DNA of 64,000 nt, from the NCBI GenBank assembly GCA_031279015.1, contig JAITJI010000102.1, positions 1-64,000 of the forward strand, given 5' to 3'. The first letter of the stretch is position 1. Each line of letters starts with the position of its first letter. Under the pieces are notes generated by a model. The model was given only the letters and a program-made list of their open reading frames with translations, was not told where the DNA came from and did not search any database. Shown piece after piece: positions 42,754 through 50,949 of the stretch. A program made the translations under genes and the position numbers. The stretch is from Spirochaetaceae bacterium (lineage in GTDB: Bacteria > Spirochaetota > Spirochaetia > Treponematales > Breznakiellaceae).

Positions 42754-43737
42754 ATGGGTATGGGGGATGAAGCTTTTTTTACCGGAGCGGATTCTGCCGG
42801 GCCATCCCGGAGAAACCGCCGCAGCCTTGTGGCAAAAATTACGGGATTGGCTTTTTTAGTCCTGATCCTGGGCCTGGGGGGTGTTTTTTTTCTCCGTTCG
42901 CCGGTGCTTCTGGTGACGGATAATTCCTTTGGGCGGATCTATGGCGGGATGCGGGGGATGATGGTCAGGGTGGAAGCCGCCCTGAAGCTGTTCCGGCCGG
43001 TGAAACAGGTATGGATTGCCGGCGGGTCAGGTCCGGACATGGTAGTTTTTGCCGTGGAAGGGATTTCGGAAAAACCGTTTTGCGTACTGTTCCCCTACCG
43101 GTACCAGGAGGGGGCCAGGCGCTATGCGGAGAGGCATCCCGGGACGCCGGCGGCGGTTTTAACCGGCCGGGCCCGGGTGTCCGGCGGGGATGATATACCC
43201 TATATCATGACCAATACCCGGGTCGATCTGTACCGGGCAGGTCGTTCCGCTGCGGTCTTTGCCGGGGGAGAGGGGGAGGTTCTCCTCTTTCAGGATGAAT
43301 CCCTGGGCGCTTCGGAGCGGGAAGCCTTTGAACTGGGTCTGCAGGATGGGGGTTTTGAAAGATCCCCCCGGTATCTGAGGGGGAATACCGAATCGGCCAT
43401 TCCCGGGAATACATCTGTGGTGGTCATCATAGGGCCTGCGGATCATTACCTCCGGCAGAACTATGATATCCCGGTGATCCTCTTCTCCTGGATAGATCCC
43501 GAACTGACCCGCAGAAGCATCAAGGTATTTTTTGATGATTCCCCCCTTGCCCTGGCCGCCGAAGCGGCGGCCGCCGCTTCAACCGTTCCCGGGGAGATGA
43601 CGGAGATTCCCTCAAGGGTGGAGCTTATGGGGCAAAGAATTTCAGAAAAGAAGATTCTTTTGGCTTTAAAAAAAGTAGTAAAGGCCGATAATGTGATGAG
43701 GGATCTTTTTGGAGGCAATACGACGCAGCTTCCATAG
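42754..43737 (+). CDS. Membrane-anchored protein of unknown function, binding-protein-like
   Basis: The 327-residue protein has a cytoplasmic basic start, one membrane span (ITGLAFLVLILGLGGVFFL, about residues 28-47) and a mixed alpha/beta outer part. Phrases such as VWIAGGSGPDMVVFAVEG, VVVIIGPADHYLRQNYDIPVILFSWID and RSIKVFFDDSPLALAAEAAAAA recall the alternating strands and helices of type 1 periplasmic binding folds. No named family is recognised. It sits between fba and the flaA pair, an arrangement I recall in treponemes. Confidence 0.65.
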   Translation: MGMGDEAFFTGADSAGPSRRNRRSLVAKITGLAFLVLILGLGGVFFLRSPVLLVTDNSFGRIYGGMRGMMVRVEAALKLFRPVKQVWIAGGSGPDMVVFAVEGISEKPFCVLFPYRYQEGARRYAERHPGTPAAVLTGRARVSGGDDIPYIMTNTRVDLYRAGRSAAVFAGGEGEVLLFQDESLGASEREAFELGLQDGGFERSPRYLRGNTESAIPGNTSVVVIIGPADHYLRQNYDIPVILFSWIDPELTRRSIKVFFDDSPLALAAEAAAAASTVPGEMTEIPSRVELMGQRISEKKILLALKKVVKADNVMRDLFGGNTTQLP

Positions 43738-43776
43738 ATATTGATACAAAATCTCTATGAAAGTCTCCAAAGAGAT

Positions 43777-43805
43777 TTGACAAAGACTGTACAAAGAAAT
43801 ATAAT
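43777..43805 (+). promoter_or_regulatory. Perfect-consensus sigma-70 promoter for flaA genes
   Basis: TTGACA and TATAAT match consensus in all twelve positions with the ideal 17-base spacer. It lies 44 bases before the first flaA ATG and implies strong constitutive expression. Confidence 0.85.
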
Positions 43806-43849
43806 CAATGAAGACCTTCCTTCCTAGGTTTAATTAAGAGGAGTATGGG

Positions 43850-44596
43850 ATGAAACATGGTAGTTTCAGGGTTGTATGCCTTATAATTATGGCATCCATA
43901 ACAGCGGCAGCATTCTGTGATGAAAACACCGAAAGTCTTGAAGCGCGCGTTCTGGAGACCTTTGATGGCGATTCAGGGTACGAATGGAAAACGGTTGCCA
44001 GCAAATTCGCTACCAATGACGATGACGGACAGTTTCCCGTGTTGAGTTATATTGAAACCTGGCCGTCAGCGCTTTTTGGTAACAACAGGCAAGGGCTCAC
44101 TTTAAAAAGTCTGGGTATATGGGGCAGATTCGATCGCCGGGGCTATAACTGGATAGATATATATCCGGTGAGCAGTGAAGGCGGCGATGATGCGGGACCA
44201 GCGGAAATTCCGATTCCCGGCAGGTTGAAATACATAGATCTGTGGGTATGGGGTTCAAACCTGAACTACTATATAGAGGTGTTTGTGAGGGATCATCTGG
44301 GGGTGGTTCACGCGCTCAACCTGGGGAATATCGCGTATGAGGGCTGGAAAAACCTCCGCGTCAGGGTACCGGACAACATACCCCAGGTTAAACGGATCCT
44401 TCCCCGGCTTGCGTCCCTGAGCTTTGTAAAATTCCGTATCTGGACTCAGCCGGTAGAACAGGTTGCCAACTTTTATATCTATTTTGATCAGTTTAAAGTG
44501 ATCACCGATACCTTTGAATCCATCTACGATGGTGATGAATTGGCAAATCCGGAACGGATACAGGAGCTCTGGAATGCCGCTTCCGATAATGGTTGA
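43850..44596 (+). CDS. Flagellar filament outer layer protein FlaA-like (first copy)
   Basis: FlaA proteins sheath the periplasmic flagella of spirochaetes. This 248-residue protein has a signal peptide (VVCLIIMASITAAAFC) and the FlaA pattern: RVLETFDGDSGYEWKTVASKFA, LKYIDLWVWGSNLNYYIEVFVRDHLGVVHALNLGNIAYEGWKNLRVRVPD, and FYIYFDQFKVITDTFESIYDGDELANP. AGAGGAG precedes the ATG. The second FlaA-like gene follows after 12 bases. The proteins likely assemble together. A perfect promoter drives the pair. Confidence 0.9.
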   Translation: MKHGSFRVVCLIIMASITAAAFCDENTESLEARVLETFDGDSGYEWKTVASKFATNDDDGQFPVLSYIETWPSALFGNNRQGLTLKSLGIWGRFDRRGYNWIDIYPVSSEGGDDAGPAEIPIPGRLKYIDLWVWGSNLNYYIEVFVRDHLGVVHALNLGNIAYEGWKNLRVRVPDNIPQVKRILPRLASLSFVKFRIWTQPVEQVANFYIYFDQFKVITDTFESIYDGDELANPERIQELWNAASDNG

Positions 44597-44608
44597 GGAG
44601 GCCGTTAC

Positions 44609-45331
44609 ATGAAACGATATATTTTTGTTTTGGTTATATTCGGTTTAGTTGGTTTCCTGGCTGCCCAGCAGACTGAGATTGGTTCTACTGACGCTGAACG
44701 TATTGGCGTTGATGCTGCTCAGCAGAAATTAAAGGAAATTTCTATAGAAAAATTTGAACATGAAGGGTATTGGCGTTCTTCCATATCCTCCGACACGGGG
44801 TATACCACGACCAGGCTTTTTGCCGGCGGCCCTGCGGGAAAGGAGCCGGTGGAGGATGAGCAGGACCTCAACATTCCCGATCAGTACGTGCTGGGCACCC
44901 GGGTTGATTTTCTTCGCCGGGGACATACCAGCGTTACCCTGTATCCGAACCGTCCGATTCCTATAGAGGGAATCACAAAAACCGTTTCCATGTGGGTGGC
45001 GGGCCGCAATTTTAACCATGTGCTTAGCCTCTTGATACAGGATTATTTTGACCGGACCTATGAATTGTATGTCGGCAAACTGAACTTCCAGGGCTGGAAA
45101 CAGATGACCGTTTCCATACCTCCCCAGGCAGATGATGGGGTACACGGTATTGTCCAGAGAAATTACCACTACAACAACCTGATGGGGATTAAAATTGTCG
45201 GGTTGCGGATCGACTGCGATCCCATGGAGGCCATGGGGAGTTACTATGTTTACTTTGACGATCTGCGGGCGGTTACCGATCTTTTTGCGGAAGACAACCG
45301 GGACCCCGACGACATGCTCGACAGTTGGTAA
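44609..45331 (+). CDS. Flagellar filament outer layer protein FlaA-like (second copy)
   Basis: This 240-residue exported protein (signal YIFVLVIFGLVGFLAAQ) is a diverged paralogue of its neighbour. Shared plan: ITKTVSMWVAGRNFNHVLSLLIQDYFDRTYELYVGKLNFQGWKQMTVSIPP and SYYVYFDDLRAVTDLFAEDNRDPDDM, with the same strand order and aromatic positions. It ends at a strong terminator. A tandem flaA arrangement is typical of treponemes. Which copy is the main sheath protein cannot be told. Confidence 0.88.
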   Translation: MKRYIFVLVIFGLVGFLAAQQTEIGSTDAERIGVDAAQQKLKEISIEKFEHEGYWRSSISSDTGYTTTRLFAGGPAGKEPVEDEQDLNIPDQYVLGTRVDFLRRGHTSVTLYPNRPIPIEGITKTVSMWVAGRNFNHVLSLLIQDYFDRTYELYVGKLNFQGWKQMTVSIPPQADDGVHGIVQRNYHYNNLMGIKIVGLRIDCDPMEAMGSYYVYFDDLRAVTDLFAEDNRDPDDMLDSW

Positions 45332-45389
45332 CCGTTTTTACAGACCGGACAAGGGCGGTACAGCCGCCATTTGTATAGATCCCCTCAGA

Positions 45390-45423
45390 AATAACATGAC
45401 CCATTGGTCATGTTATTTTTTTT
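45390..45423. terminator. Rho-independent terminator after the flaA pair
   Basis: AATAACATGAC and GTCATGTTATT flank CCATTG, followed by eight T. It also overlaps the last codons and stop (TGA) of the convergent gene at 45408. Confidence 0.75.
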
Positions 45424-46103
45424 ATATAACGGAAGGCGTTTCCCTCCTTGCCGATGCGTTCGGTTACCCCCAGTTTTGTCAATACGTAGAGGGCCTTCCG
45501 GGCAATGGCGGGGCTTATCCGGGCCCTGTCCCCCAGGAGCTTAACCGTGAATTCCTCATGTTTTGAGAAGGGGATAAAACAGCCGTAGTCCTGGATGCTG
45601 TACAGGGGAACGGACCCGCGGCAGGCGGTCAATTCCCGGTCAACAATGCTGATCCCCCGGCGCCGCCAGGAACCCCGTCCGTCCCGGATTCGCCGTTCCC
45701 GGACATCCACCAGGACCAGTTCGATCCGTATGTTGGGGTTGAGGGGGAGTTCCGGGGCGTAGAGGAGGGCCTTGAAGAGGTCCCAGATCGTACCCTTCCG
45801 TGGGCTTTTACGGCGGCTTAAGAGGGCTCCGTCCCCGTTGTAGAGTTCAATTTGGTTAGTGACGATAATGGGGTGGACGATCCTGACCATGCCCAGGGCG
45901 CTTAACTCCCGGACCTTCTGTTTCAAAGGGCCAAAACTGCCGGTCTGGATTTCAAATATCTCTCCGGATTCGCTGATACCGTCACAGACATACCCCCCCA
46001 GAGATGCCTCGGTCCGGGCCGTCGTGCCGGCGTATTGGAATTTCAAGGTCCGGTGCAGGCTGCTTTCCCGCTCTGTTCCTATCCGGCTTTGAGGTTTTGC
46101 CAT
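45408..46103 (-). CDS. Protein of unknown function, possible nuclease-like N-terminus and winged helix C-terminus
   Basis: I do not recognise this 231-residue basic protein. SESGEIFEIQTGSFGPLKQKVRELSALG resembles the E-x-Q/K strand of PD-(D/E)XK-like folds. The last 60 residues (KHEEFTVKLLGDRARISPAIARKALYVLTKLGVTERIGKEGNAFRYIKK) read like a winged helix. The region between is rich in arginine. It has no signal or membrane span. It ends inside the flaA terminator and starts next to a small gene on the same strand. Confidence 0.65.
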   Translation of the reverse strand: MAKPQSRIGTERESSLHRTLKFQYAGTTARTEASLGGYVCDGISESGEIFEIQTGSFGPLKQKVRELSALGMVRIVHPIIVTNQIELYNGDGALLSRRKSPRKGTIWDLFKALLYAPELPLNPNIRIELVLVDVRERRIRDGRGSWRRRGISIVDRELTACRGSVPLYSIQDYGCFIPFSKHEEFTVKLLGDRARISPAIARKALYVLTKLGVTERIGKEGNAFRYIKKIT

Positions 46104-46104
46104 G

Positions 46105-46350
46105 CTAGGTTCCCGTGAAGGGCAGGAGTTCTTCCGCGCTCAATAGTTCTAAAAAATGAAAGGTCTCATTACTCCCCTTGTTTTCCTGTACCGTGATTTT
46201 GGAGATCCTGAATGCGATCATCCGGTTAGTTGGAAGGGGCGGCGTTAAGATCCGGCCGTTTATATCCACCAGCCCGTTTAAGGGGAGCCGTCCGGGGATC
46301 TCCTGGATATCCCCTTCAGGAAAGACGATGAAGTGCTCATTCATAAACAT
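46105..46350 (-). CDS. Small protein of unknown function
   Basis: This 81-residue protein (MFMNEHFIVFPEGDIQEIPGRLPLNGLVDINGRILTPPLPTNRMIAFRISKI...) has natural composition and strand-rich character. It ends one base before the start of the following unknown gene, so the two form a small operon divergent from mraZ. No family is recognised. Either of the first two methionines can be the start. Confidence 0.6.
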   Translation of the reverse strand: MFMNEHFIVFPEGDIQEIPGRLPLNGLVDINGRILTPPLPTNRMIAFRISKITVQENKGSNETFHFLELLSAEELLPFTGT

Positions 46351-46515
46351 GGTTTCAGCATATCAACAGGCCCGGGACCTTACAAGGATTCTCCATAGAA
46401 TCGCCCGGCCCCATCCCTAAACAGGTGTATAGGATCAATGAAGATTTCTTTTACTATTCATAATTTTTTCCGTATTTTACATTGACGGTTTTTTATATTT
46501 ATAAAATACTTAAAA

Positions 46516-46563
46516 AGTGGAGTAAAGTGGTTTGTATTGGGTTGAATTGGATCAAATTGGATA
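46516..46563 (+). promoter_or_regulatory. MraZ operator with five boxes at exact 10-bp spacing
   Basis: TGG ends exactly at 46520, 46530, 46540, 46550 and 46560, each preceded by AG or AT. The boxes are AGTGGAG, AGTGGTT, ATTGGGT, ATTGGAT and ATTGGAT. MraZ of E. coli binds TGGGN repeats separated by 5 bases, the same 10-bp period. The array lies 25 bases before mraZ and downstream of a TTGACG at 46482, so it should mediate autorepression of the division operon. Confidence 0.75.
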
Positions 46564-46587
46564 AAAAATAGTCGGGGTGCAGAAAAA

Positions 46588-47064
46588 GTGGATTCGTTGA
46601 CCGGCAAATTTAGAATAACCCTTGATGATAAAGGCCGGATCAATTTGCCGTCCCGTTTGCGTAATGCCCTGACCGGTACCACCCTCATCCTTACCCAGGG
46701 GGCGGATGACTGTGTGTGGATATATCCCCCGGAGGAATGGGAGCGGGTCCGCAGGAGCATCATGGAGATGACCTCGCCCTTTTCCTCTAAATCCCGCAGT
46801 GTGCGGCGGCGCATCATCGGCCCCGCCCAGGATATGGAGTTGGACAAGGCCGGCCGGCTGCCAATTCCCCAGAGTCTGCGGGAATTTGCGGGTCTGACAA
46901 AGGAATGTCTGGTTATCGGGCTCTATGACTATATAGAGGTCTGGAATTGTGACCGGTATCAGGCTTATTTAAATGCCACCGAAGAGGATTTTAATGCGGG
47001 TTCCGAAGAACTGGCGATGATGCTCCGGGAAAAGAGAGACTTTTTGAATAAGGACGGGTTTTAG
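46588..47064 (+). CDS. mraZ: Transcriptional regulator MraZ
   Basis: MraZ controls the division and wall cluster that it heads. The 158-residue protein has two AbrB-like half domains, each with the (D)xK/AGR motif: ITLDDKGRINLPSRLRNAL and MELDKAGRLPIPQSLREFAGL. Start is GTG at 46588. It is a little longer than E. coli MraZ (152). Its stop overlaps the GTG of rsmH by one base. Five operator-like boxes lie just upstream. Confidence 0.95.
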   Translation: MDSLTGKFRITLDDKGRINLPSRLRNALTGTTLILTQGADDCVWIYPPEEWERVRRSIMEMTSPFSSKSRSVRRRIIGPAQDMELDKAGRLPIPQSLREFAGLTKECLVIGLYDYIEVWNCDRYQAYLNATEEDFNAGSEELAMMLREKRDFLNKDGF

Positions 47065-48014
47065 TGGAAATTGTCCATATACCGGTACTACAGGAGGAGA
47101 CAATAGGGTATCTCGCACCCCGGGGAAGGGGGGAACTGATGGTAGATGCCACCCTTGGAGAGGGAGGGCACGCTTATACCTTCTTGTCACGGTTTCCGGA
47201 ATTGCGAATTATCGGTGTGGATGTTGACCGGGATATACAGGAGATAGCCCGGGAACGGCTTAAAGAATTTGGAGACCGGATCCACTTCTACCTGGGGTGG
47301 TCCCAGGAATTTTTTGCCGAATTTCCCCGGGACATCAAACGGCCGGATACCATCCTCATCGACCTGGGGGTGAGCGCCTATCATTATGAACGGGGAGGAC
47401 GGGGTTTCAGTTTCAGAAAGGATGAGTTTCTTGATATGCGAATCGATAGGGACCGGGGGCCGCCGGCCGCGGAATTACTTAAAAAACTGCGGGAAGAGGA
47501 ACTGGCGGATCTTATCTACCGGAACGCCGGGGAACGGTACTCCCGGCGTATTGCCAGGGCCATCGCCGCGGCCCGCGTTTCAGGGCCCATTACCAGTTCT
47601 GCAGTCCTGGCGGAACTGGTGGAAGGGGCGGTGCCGTCCTATTACCGGCATGGTCCTGTACACCCGGCGACAAGGACCTTCCAGGCCCTGCGGATTGCGG
47701 TAAACGGGGAACTGTCCCGGCTGCCCGCTCTTCTGGAGGGAGCCTTCGATGTGCTGGAACCCGGAGGCCGCCTGGGAGTGATCGCTTTTCACTCCCTGGA
47801 AGACAGGATTGTTAAAAATTTTTTTCGGGAGAAAAACAAGAGCTGTACCTGTTCTCCTGAAGAGCCGATATGTAGATGTGAGGGACGCCGGATCCTTACC
47901 CCGTTGACCCGGAAACCGGTAGTTCCTACGAATGATGAGATACGGAATAATTCGGCTTCCCGCAGCGCGAAGCTTCGGGTGGTGGAAAAAATTCTTGACG
48001 AGGAAGGTTTGTGA
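47064..48014 (+). CDS. rsmH: 16S rRNA m4C1402 methyltransferase RsmH
   Basis: RsmH (MraW) methylates N4 of C1402 in 16S rRNA using S-adenosylmethionine. The 316-residue sequence shows HIPVLQEETIGYL, the binding motif LMVDATLGEGGHAYTFL, DTILIDLGVSAYHYERGGRGFSFRKDEFLDMRID, and HPATRTFQALRIAVNGEL and GVIAFHSLEDRIVKNFF near the end. Start GTG overlaps the mraZ stop; its own stop overlaps the ftsL-like start as GTGA. Confidence 0.96.
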   Translation: MEIVHIPVLQEETIGYLAPRGRGELMVDATLGEGGHAYTFLSRFPELRIIGVDVDRDIQEIARERLKEFGDRIHFYLGWSQEFFAEFPRDIKRPDTILIDLGVSAYHYERGGRGFSFRKDEFLDMRIDRDRGPPAAELLKKLREEELADLIYRNAGERYSRRIARAIAAARVSGPITSSAVLAELVEGAVPSYYRHGPVHPATRTFQALRIAVNGELSRLPALLEGAFDVLEPGGRLGVIAFHSLEDRIVKNFFREKNKSCTCSPEEPICRCEGRRILTPLTRKPVVPTNDEIRNNSASRSAKLRVVEKILDEEGL

Positions 48015-48304
48015 TGAAGGGGCGTCTCCTGTTCTATGTGCTCATTGTATCCATACCGCTGTTTCCGGGACTCGTGGTCCGGCAGTCTATCCGGTTTACC
48101 AGATTGACGGAAGAGGTAAAACGGATAGAGAGCGTCCAGGAGGAATGGGTGGAGAGTAATAAACGGCTTATAGCGGGGATTACCGCCCTTTCATCTCCTG
48201 AACGGATAGAGGCGATATCCAGGAACGAATTGGGGCTGGTGAAAAAAGCGCCGGAGCATGTGCTGCAGATCCGGATTGAAGGGGGGCCGGGACCTGATGG
48301 ATAG
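48011..48304 (+). CDS. FtsL-like division protein
   Basis: This 97-residue bitopic protein has one span (LLFYVLIVSIPLFPGLVV) and then a coiled coil (IRFTRLTEEVKRIESVQEEWVESNKRLIAGITAL). It ends with a short segment containing SRNELGLVKKAPEHVLQI, like the FtsL/DivIC plan. FtsL links early and late division proteins. Sequence conservation in FtsL is always low, so the call relies on size, topology and position between rsmH and murF. Confidence 0.75.
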   Translation: MMKGRLLFYVLIVSIPLFPGLVVRQSIRFTRLTEEVKRIESVQEEWVESNKRLIAGITALSSPERIEAISRNELGLVKKAPEHVLQIRIEGGPGPDG

Positions 48305-49826
48305 AGCCCTTCTCATGACCTTCACCGAACTCTCCAAAACCCTGGGCGGGCAGCTTGTTTCATTCGGCGGGGAAAGGGGATGGACTGCGGGTTTCAGTTC
48401 GGTGAGCATCGATTCCCGGCTGGTTAAGCCGGGGGCCCTCTTTGTAGCCCTGGGGGGCAGCGTTCAGGACGGGCACCGCTATGTGGAGGCGGCCTTTAAG
48501 GCCGGTGCGGCGGGGGCCATGATCGCCAGGTCCAGGATGGAAGATGGCGCCTTTGCCCTTGGAGAAACCGCCCGGAAGGCCCGGTGTCCCCTCATCGTCG
48601 TGGAGGATACCCTCCGGGGCCTGCAGGAAGCTGCCCGGGTGTATCTTGACAGATTCCCCCGGCTTATCCGGGTAGGCATTACCGGTTCTTCCGGGAAGAC
48701 CACCACCACGGAGATCGCTGCCGCCATGATAGGCCGGGAGAGGACTACCGTGGTTAATCCGGGGAACTTCAATTCCGAAACAGGGCTTCCTCTTTCGATC
48801 TTTGAGGTTTCTTCCCGCCACGAAGTGGGGATCTTTGAGATGGGGATGAATCGCCGGGGAGAAATAGCTGAATTGGCAGGGATACTGAAACCGCATATTG
48901 CCCTGATAACAAACATAGGCTCTGCCCATATCGGAATTTTCGGCAGCAAGGAGGAAATTGCAAAGGAGAAAAAAAATATTTTTGCTGAATTTACCGGGAC
49001 TGAGACGGCCCTGATCCCGGAGGAAGACGATTTCAGAGAATTTCTGGCCGGCGGTGTTCGGGGCCGGGTGCTTTTTTACGGCCCCCGGAGTTTTACCGGG
49101 TTGGGGGAATTGCAGTATTCCGGATTGGATGGTACCGACATAACCTGGGAGGGGATCCCGGTACATTTTCGTCTTCCGGGAAGGCATAACCTCGCCAACG
49201 CCCTGGCGGCTGCTGCCGTCGCCAGGGTGATCCCCGTGGGTCCTGAGGCAATCCGCGGGGGACTCGCCACGGTAAAACCCCTCTTTGGCCGGAGTGAGAT
49301 TATCCGGGGGAAACTTCGCCGGAAAAAAGAGGGGAAACTCCGGGACGGAGAGATCACGGTGCTCCGGGACTGTTACAACAGTAACAGCGAATCCGCCGCC
49401 GCGGCCATTACCTTTTGCGATGCCCTGGACTGGCCGGGCCGTCGGGTGTATGTCATTGGTTCCATGCTTGAATTGGGGGCCAGGACCCGGGAAGCCCACG
49501 AGGAACTGGGCCGGCTCCTGGCTGCTTCCCGGGCGGACCGGGTGTTCCTCTACGGTGCTGAAACGGAGGTTACGGCCTTAGCAATGGAAAAGGCCCTGAC
49601 AACGGGGGAAGATCGGGAGGGGAATCCGGCGGAGGGCCAAAGGATTCGTCCCTTCCATACCGATACTATGGATAGACTGGTCCGGGCTCTGGAAGATTAT
49701 GTCCTGCCGGGGGATATGGTGCTGCTGAAGGGTTCCCGGGGCTGCGCTTTGGAACGGCTGAGTGTTGCGCTGATCGAATCTGAGCCGTCCCCGTTGGGGA
49801 CAGCCCTTGGGGGTCCCTCCGGTTGA
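48297..49826 (+). CDS. murF: UDP-N-acetylmuramoyl-tripeptide--D-alanyl-D-alanine ligase
   Basis: MurF adds D-Ala-D-Ala to the cytoplasmic wall precursor. The sequence has the substrate domain (SIDSRLVKPGALFVALGG, DGHRYVEAAFKAGA), the ATP loop RVGITGSSGKTTTTEIAAAMI, NSETGLPLSIFE, and later RDCYNSNSESAAAAI and VIGSMLELGARTREAHEELG. I use the ATG at 48297 (509 residues), overlapping the ftsL-like stop; an ATG six codons further is also possible. mraY follows after 31 bases. Confidence 0.94.
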   Translation: MDRALLMTFTELSKTLGGQLVSFGGERGWTAGFSSVSIDSRLVKPGALFVALGGSVQDGHRYVEAAFKAGAAGAMIARSRMEDGAFALGETARKARCPLIVVEDTLRGLQEAARVYLDRFPRLIRVGITGSSGKTTTTEIAAAMIGRERTTVVNPGNFNSETGLPLSIFEVSSRHEVGIFEMGMNRRGEIAELAGILKPHIALITNIGSAHIGIFGSKEEIAKEKKNIFAEFTGTETALIPEEDDFREFLAGGVRGRVLFYGPRSFTGLGELQYSGLDGTDITWEGIPVHFRLPGRHNLANALAAAAVARVIPVGPEAIRGGLATVKPLFGRSEIIRGKLRRKKEGKLRDGEITVLRDCYNSNSESAAAAITFCDALDWPGRRVYVIGSMLELGARTREAHEELGRLLAASRADRVFLYGAETEVTALAMEKALTTGEDREGNPAEGQRIRPFHTDTMDRLVRALEDYVLPGDMVLLKGSRGCALERLSVALIESEPSPLGTALGGPSG

Positions 49827-49857
49827 AACGGAGAATCAGAGGGAGGAAGTTTTATAA

Positions 49858-50937
49858 ATGTTTTTAGAATATGTATATCCGCTGGTAAAATTTTTTACTC
49901 CTCTGAACATGTTGCAGTACCTGACCTTCCGGGGCTCATACGCGGCTTTGACTACCTTGCTTATCTGTTTCATCTTTGGGCCCCGGATTATCGAAGCCCT
50001 ACAGAGACTTGAGGTCCGGCAGTCTATCCGAAACGAAGGCCCGGCGACCCATCTGAAGAAGGGGGGTACCCCGACCATGGGAGGGGTGTTCATCATCTTT
50101 TCTGTTTTTGTGGCGGTGCTGCTCTGGCAAGACTGGGATAATGACAAGGTATGGCTTACCCTGGGGTCGTTTCTGGCCTTTGGCCTTATCGGTTTTATCG
50201 ACGACTACCTTAAGGTCGTCCGGCATAATTCCCTTGGACTCCCAGCCTGGGCCAAGCTGGTTTTTCAGTTTGCCATTGCCCTGGGAATAACCCTGATCCT
50301 CTATTTCAGGGGGGGGGAAGAGGTTACCTTTTTGTACCTTCCCTTCTTTAAGTATCCCGTGGTAGATATGGGGATGCTCTGGATACCCTTTGCGGTTTTG
50401 CTCCTGGTGGGGGAGTCAAACGCGGTGAATCTCTCCGACGGTCTTGACGGACTTGCGGCGGGCCTCCTCATCCTTGTGTTTATTACCCTGGCAATTCTGA
50501 CCTACCTTTCGGGCCGGGCGGATTATTCCTCCTATCTGGGGATTCCTTATATAACCGGAGCGGGGGAACTAACGGTTTTCTGCCTGGCTGTAGTGGGGGC
50601 CTGCGTGGGGTTCTTATGGTTTAACACCCATCCTGCGGACATCTTCATGGGAGATGTGGGGAGTCTTTCCCTGGGAGGGGTTATCGCTACGGTTTCTCTC
50701 ATCATCAAGAAGGAGATCCTTGTCTTGATCATCGGCGGAGTTTTTGTGTTGGAGGTTGCTTCGGTAATCATTCAGGTAGTGATGTTCAAACTGCGGAAAC
50801 GCCGGGTTTTTAATATGGCACCCCTGCACCACCACTTTGAGATGGCAGGATGGGCCGAGACAAAAGTGGTAATCCGTTTCTGGATTCTCGGAGGTCTCTT
50901 CGCCATAATTGCCCTTTCAACCCTGAAGATTCAGTAG
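49858..50937 (+). CDS. mraY: Phospho-MurNAc-pentapeptide transferase
   Basis: MraY makes lipid I at the inner membrane. The 359-residue protein with about ten spans has KKGGTPTMGGVFII, FIDDYLKVVRHNSLGLPAWAKL, NAVNLSDGLDGLAAG, NTHPADIFMGDVGSLSLGG and the histidine motif MAPLHHHFEMAGW that separates it from WecA types. GAGGGAGGAAG precedes the ATG. The next gene, ftsW, starts 12 bases later. Confidence 0.97.
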   Translation: MFLEYVYPLVKFFTPLNMLQYLTFRGSYAALTTLLICFIFGPRIIEALQRLEVRQSIRNEGPATHLKKGGTPTMGGVFIIFSVFVAVLLWQDWDNDKVWLTLGSFLAFGLIGFIDDYLKVVRHNSLGLPAWAKLVFQFAIALGITLILYFRGGEEVTFLYLPFFKYPVVDMGMLWIPFAVLLLVGESNAVNLSDGLDGLAAGLLILVFITLAILTYLSGRADYSSYLGIPYITGAGELTVFCLAVVGACVGFLWFNTHPADIFMGDVGSLSLGGVIATVSLIIKKEILVLIIGGVFVLEVASVIIQVVMFKLRKRRVFNMAPLHHHFEMAGWAETKVVIRFWILGGLFAIIALSTLKIQ

Positions 50938-50949
50938 GGAGGAGTATAT

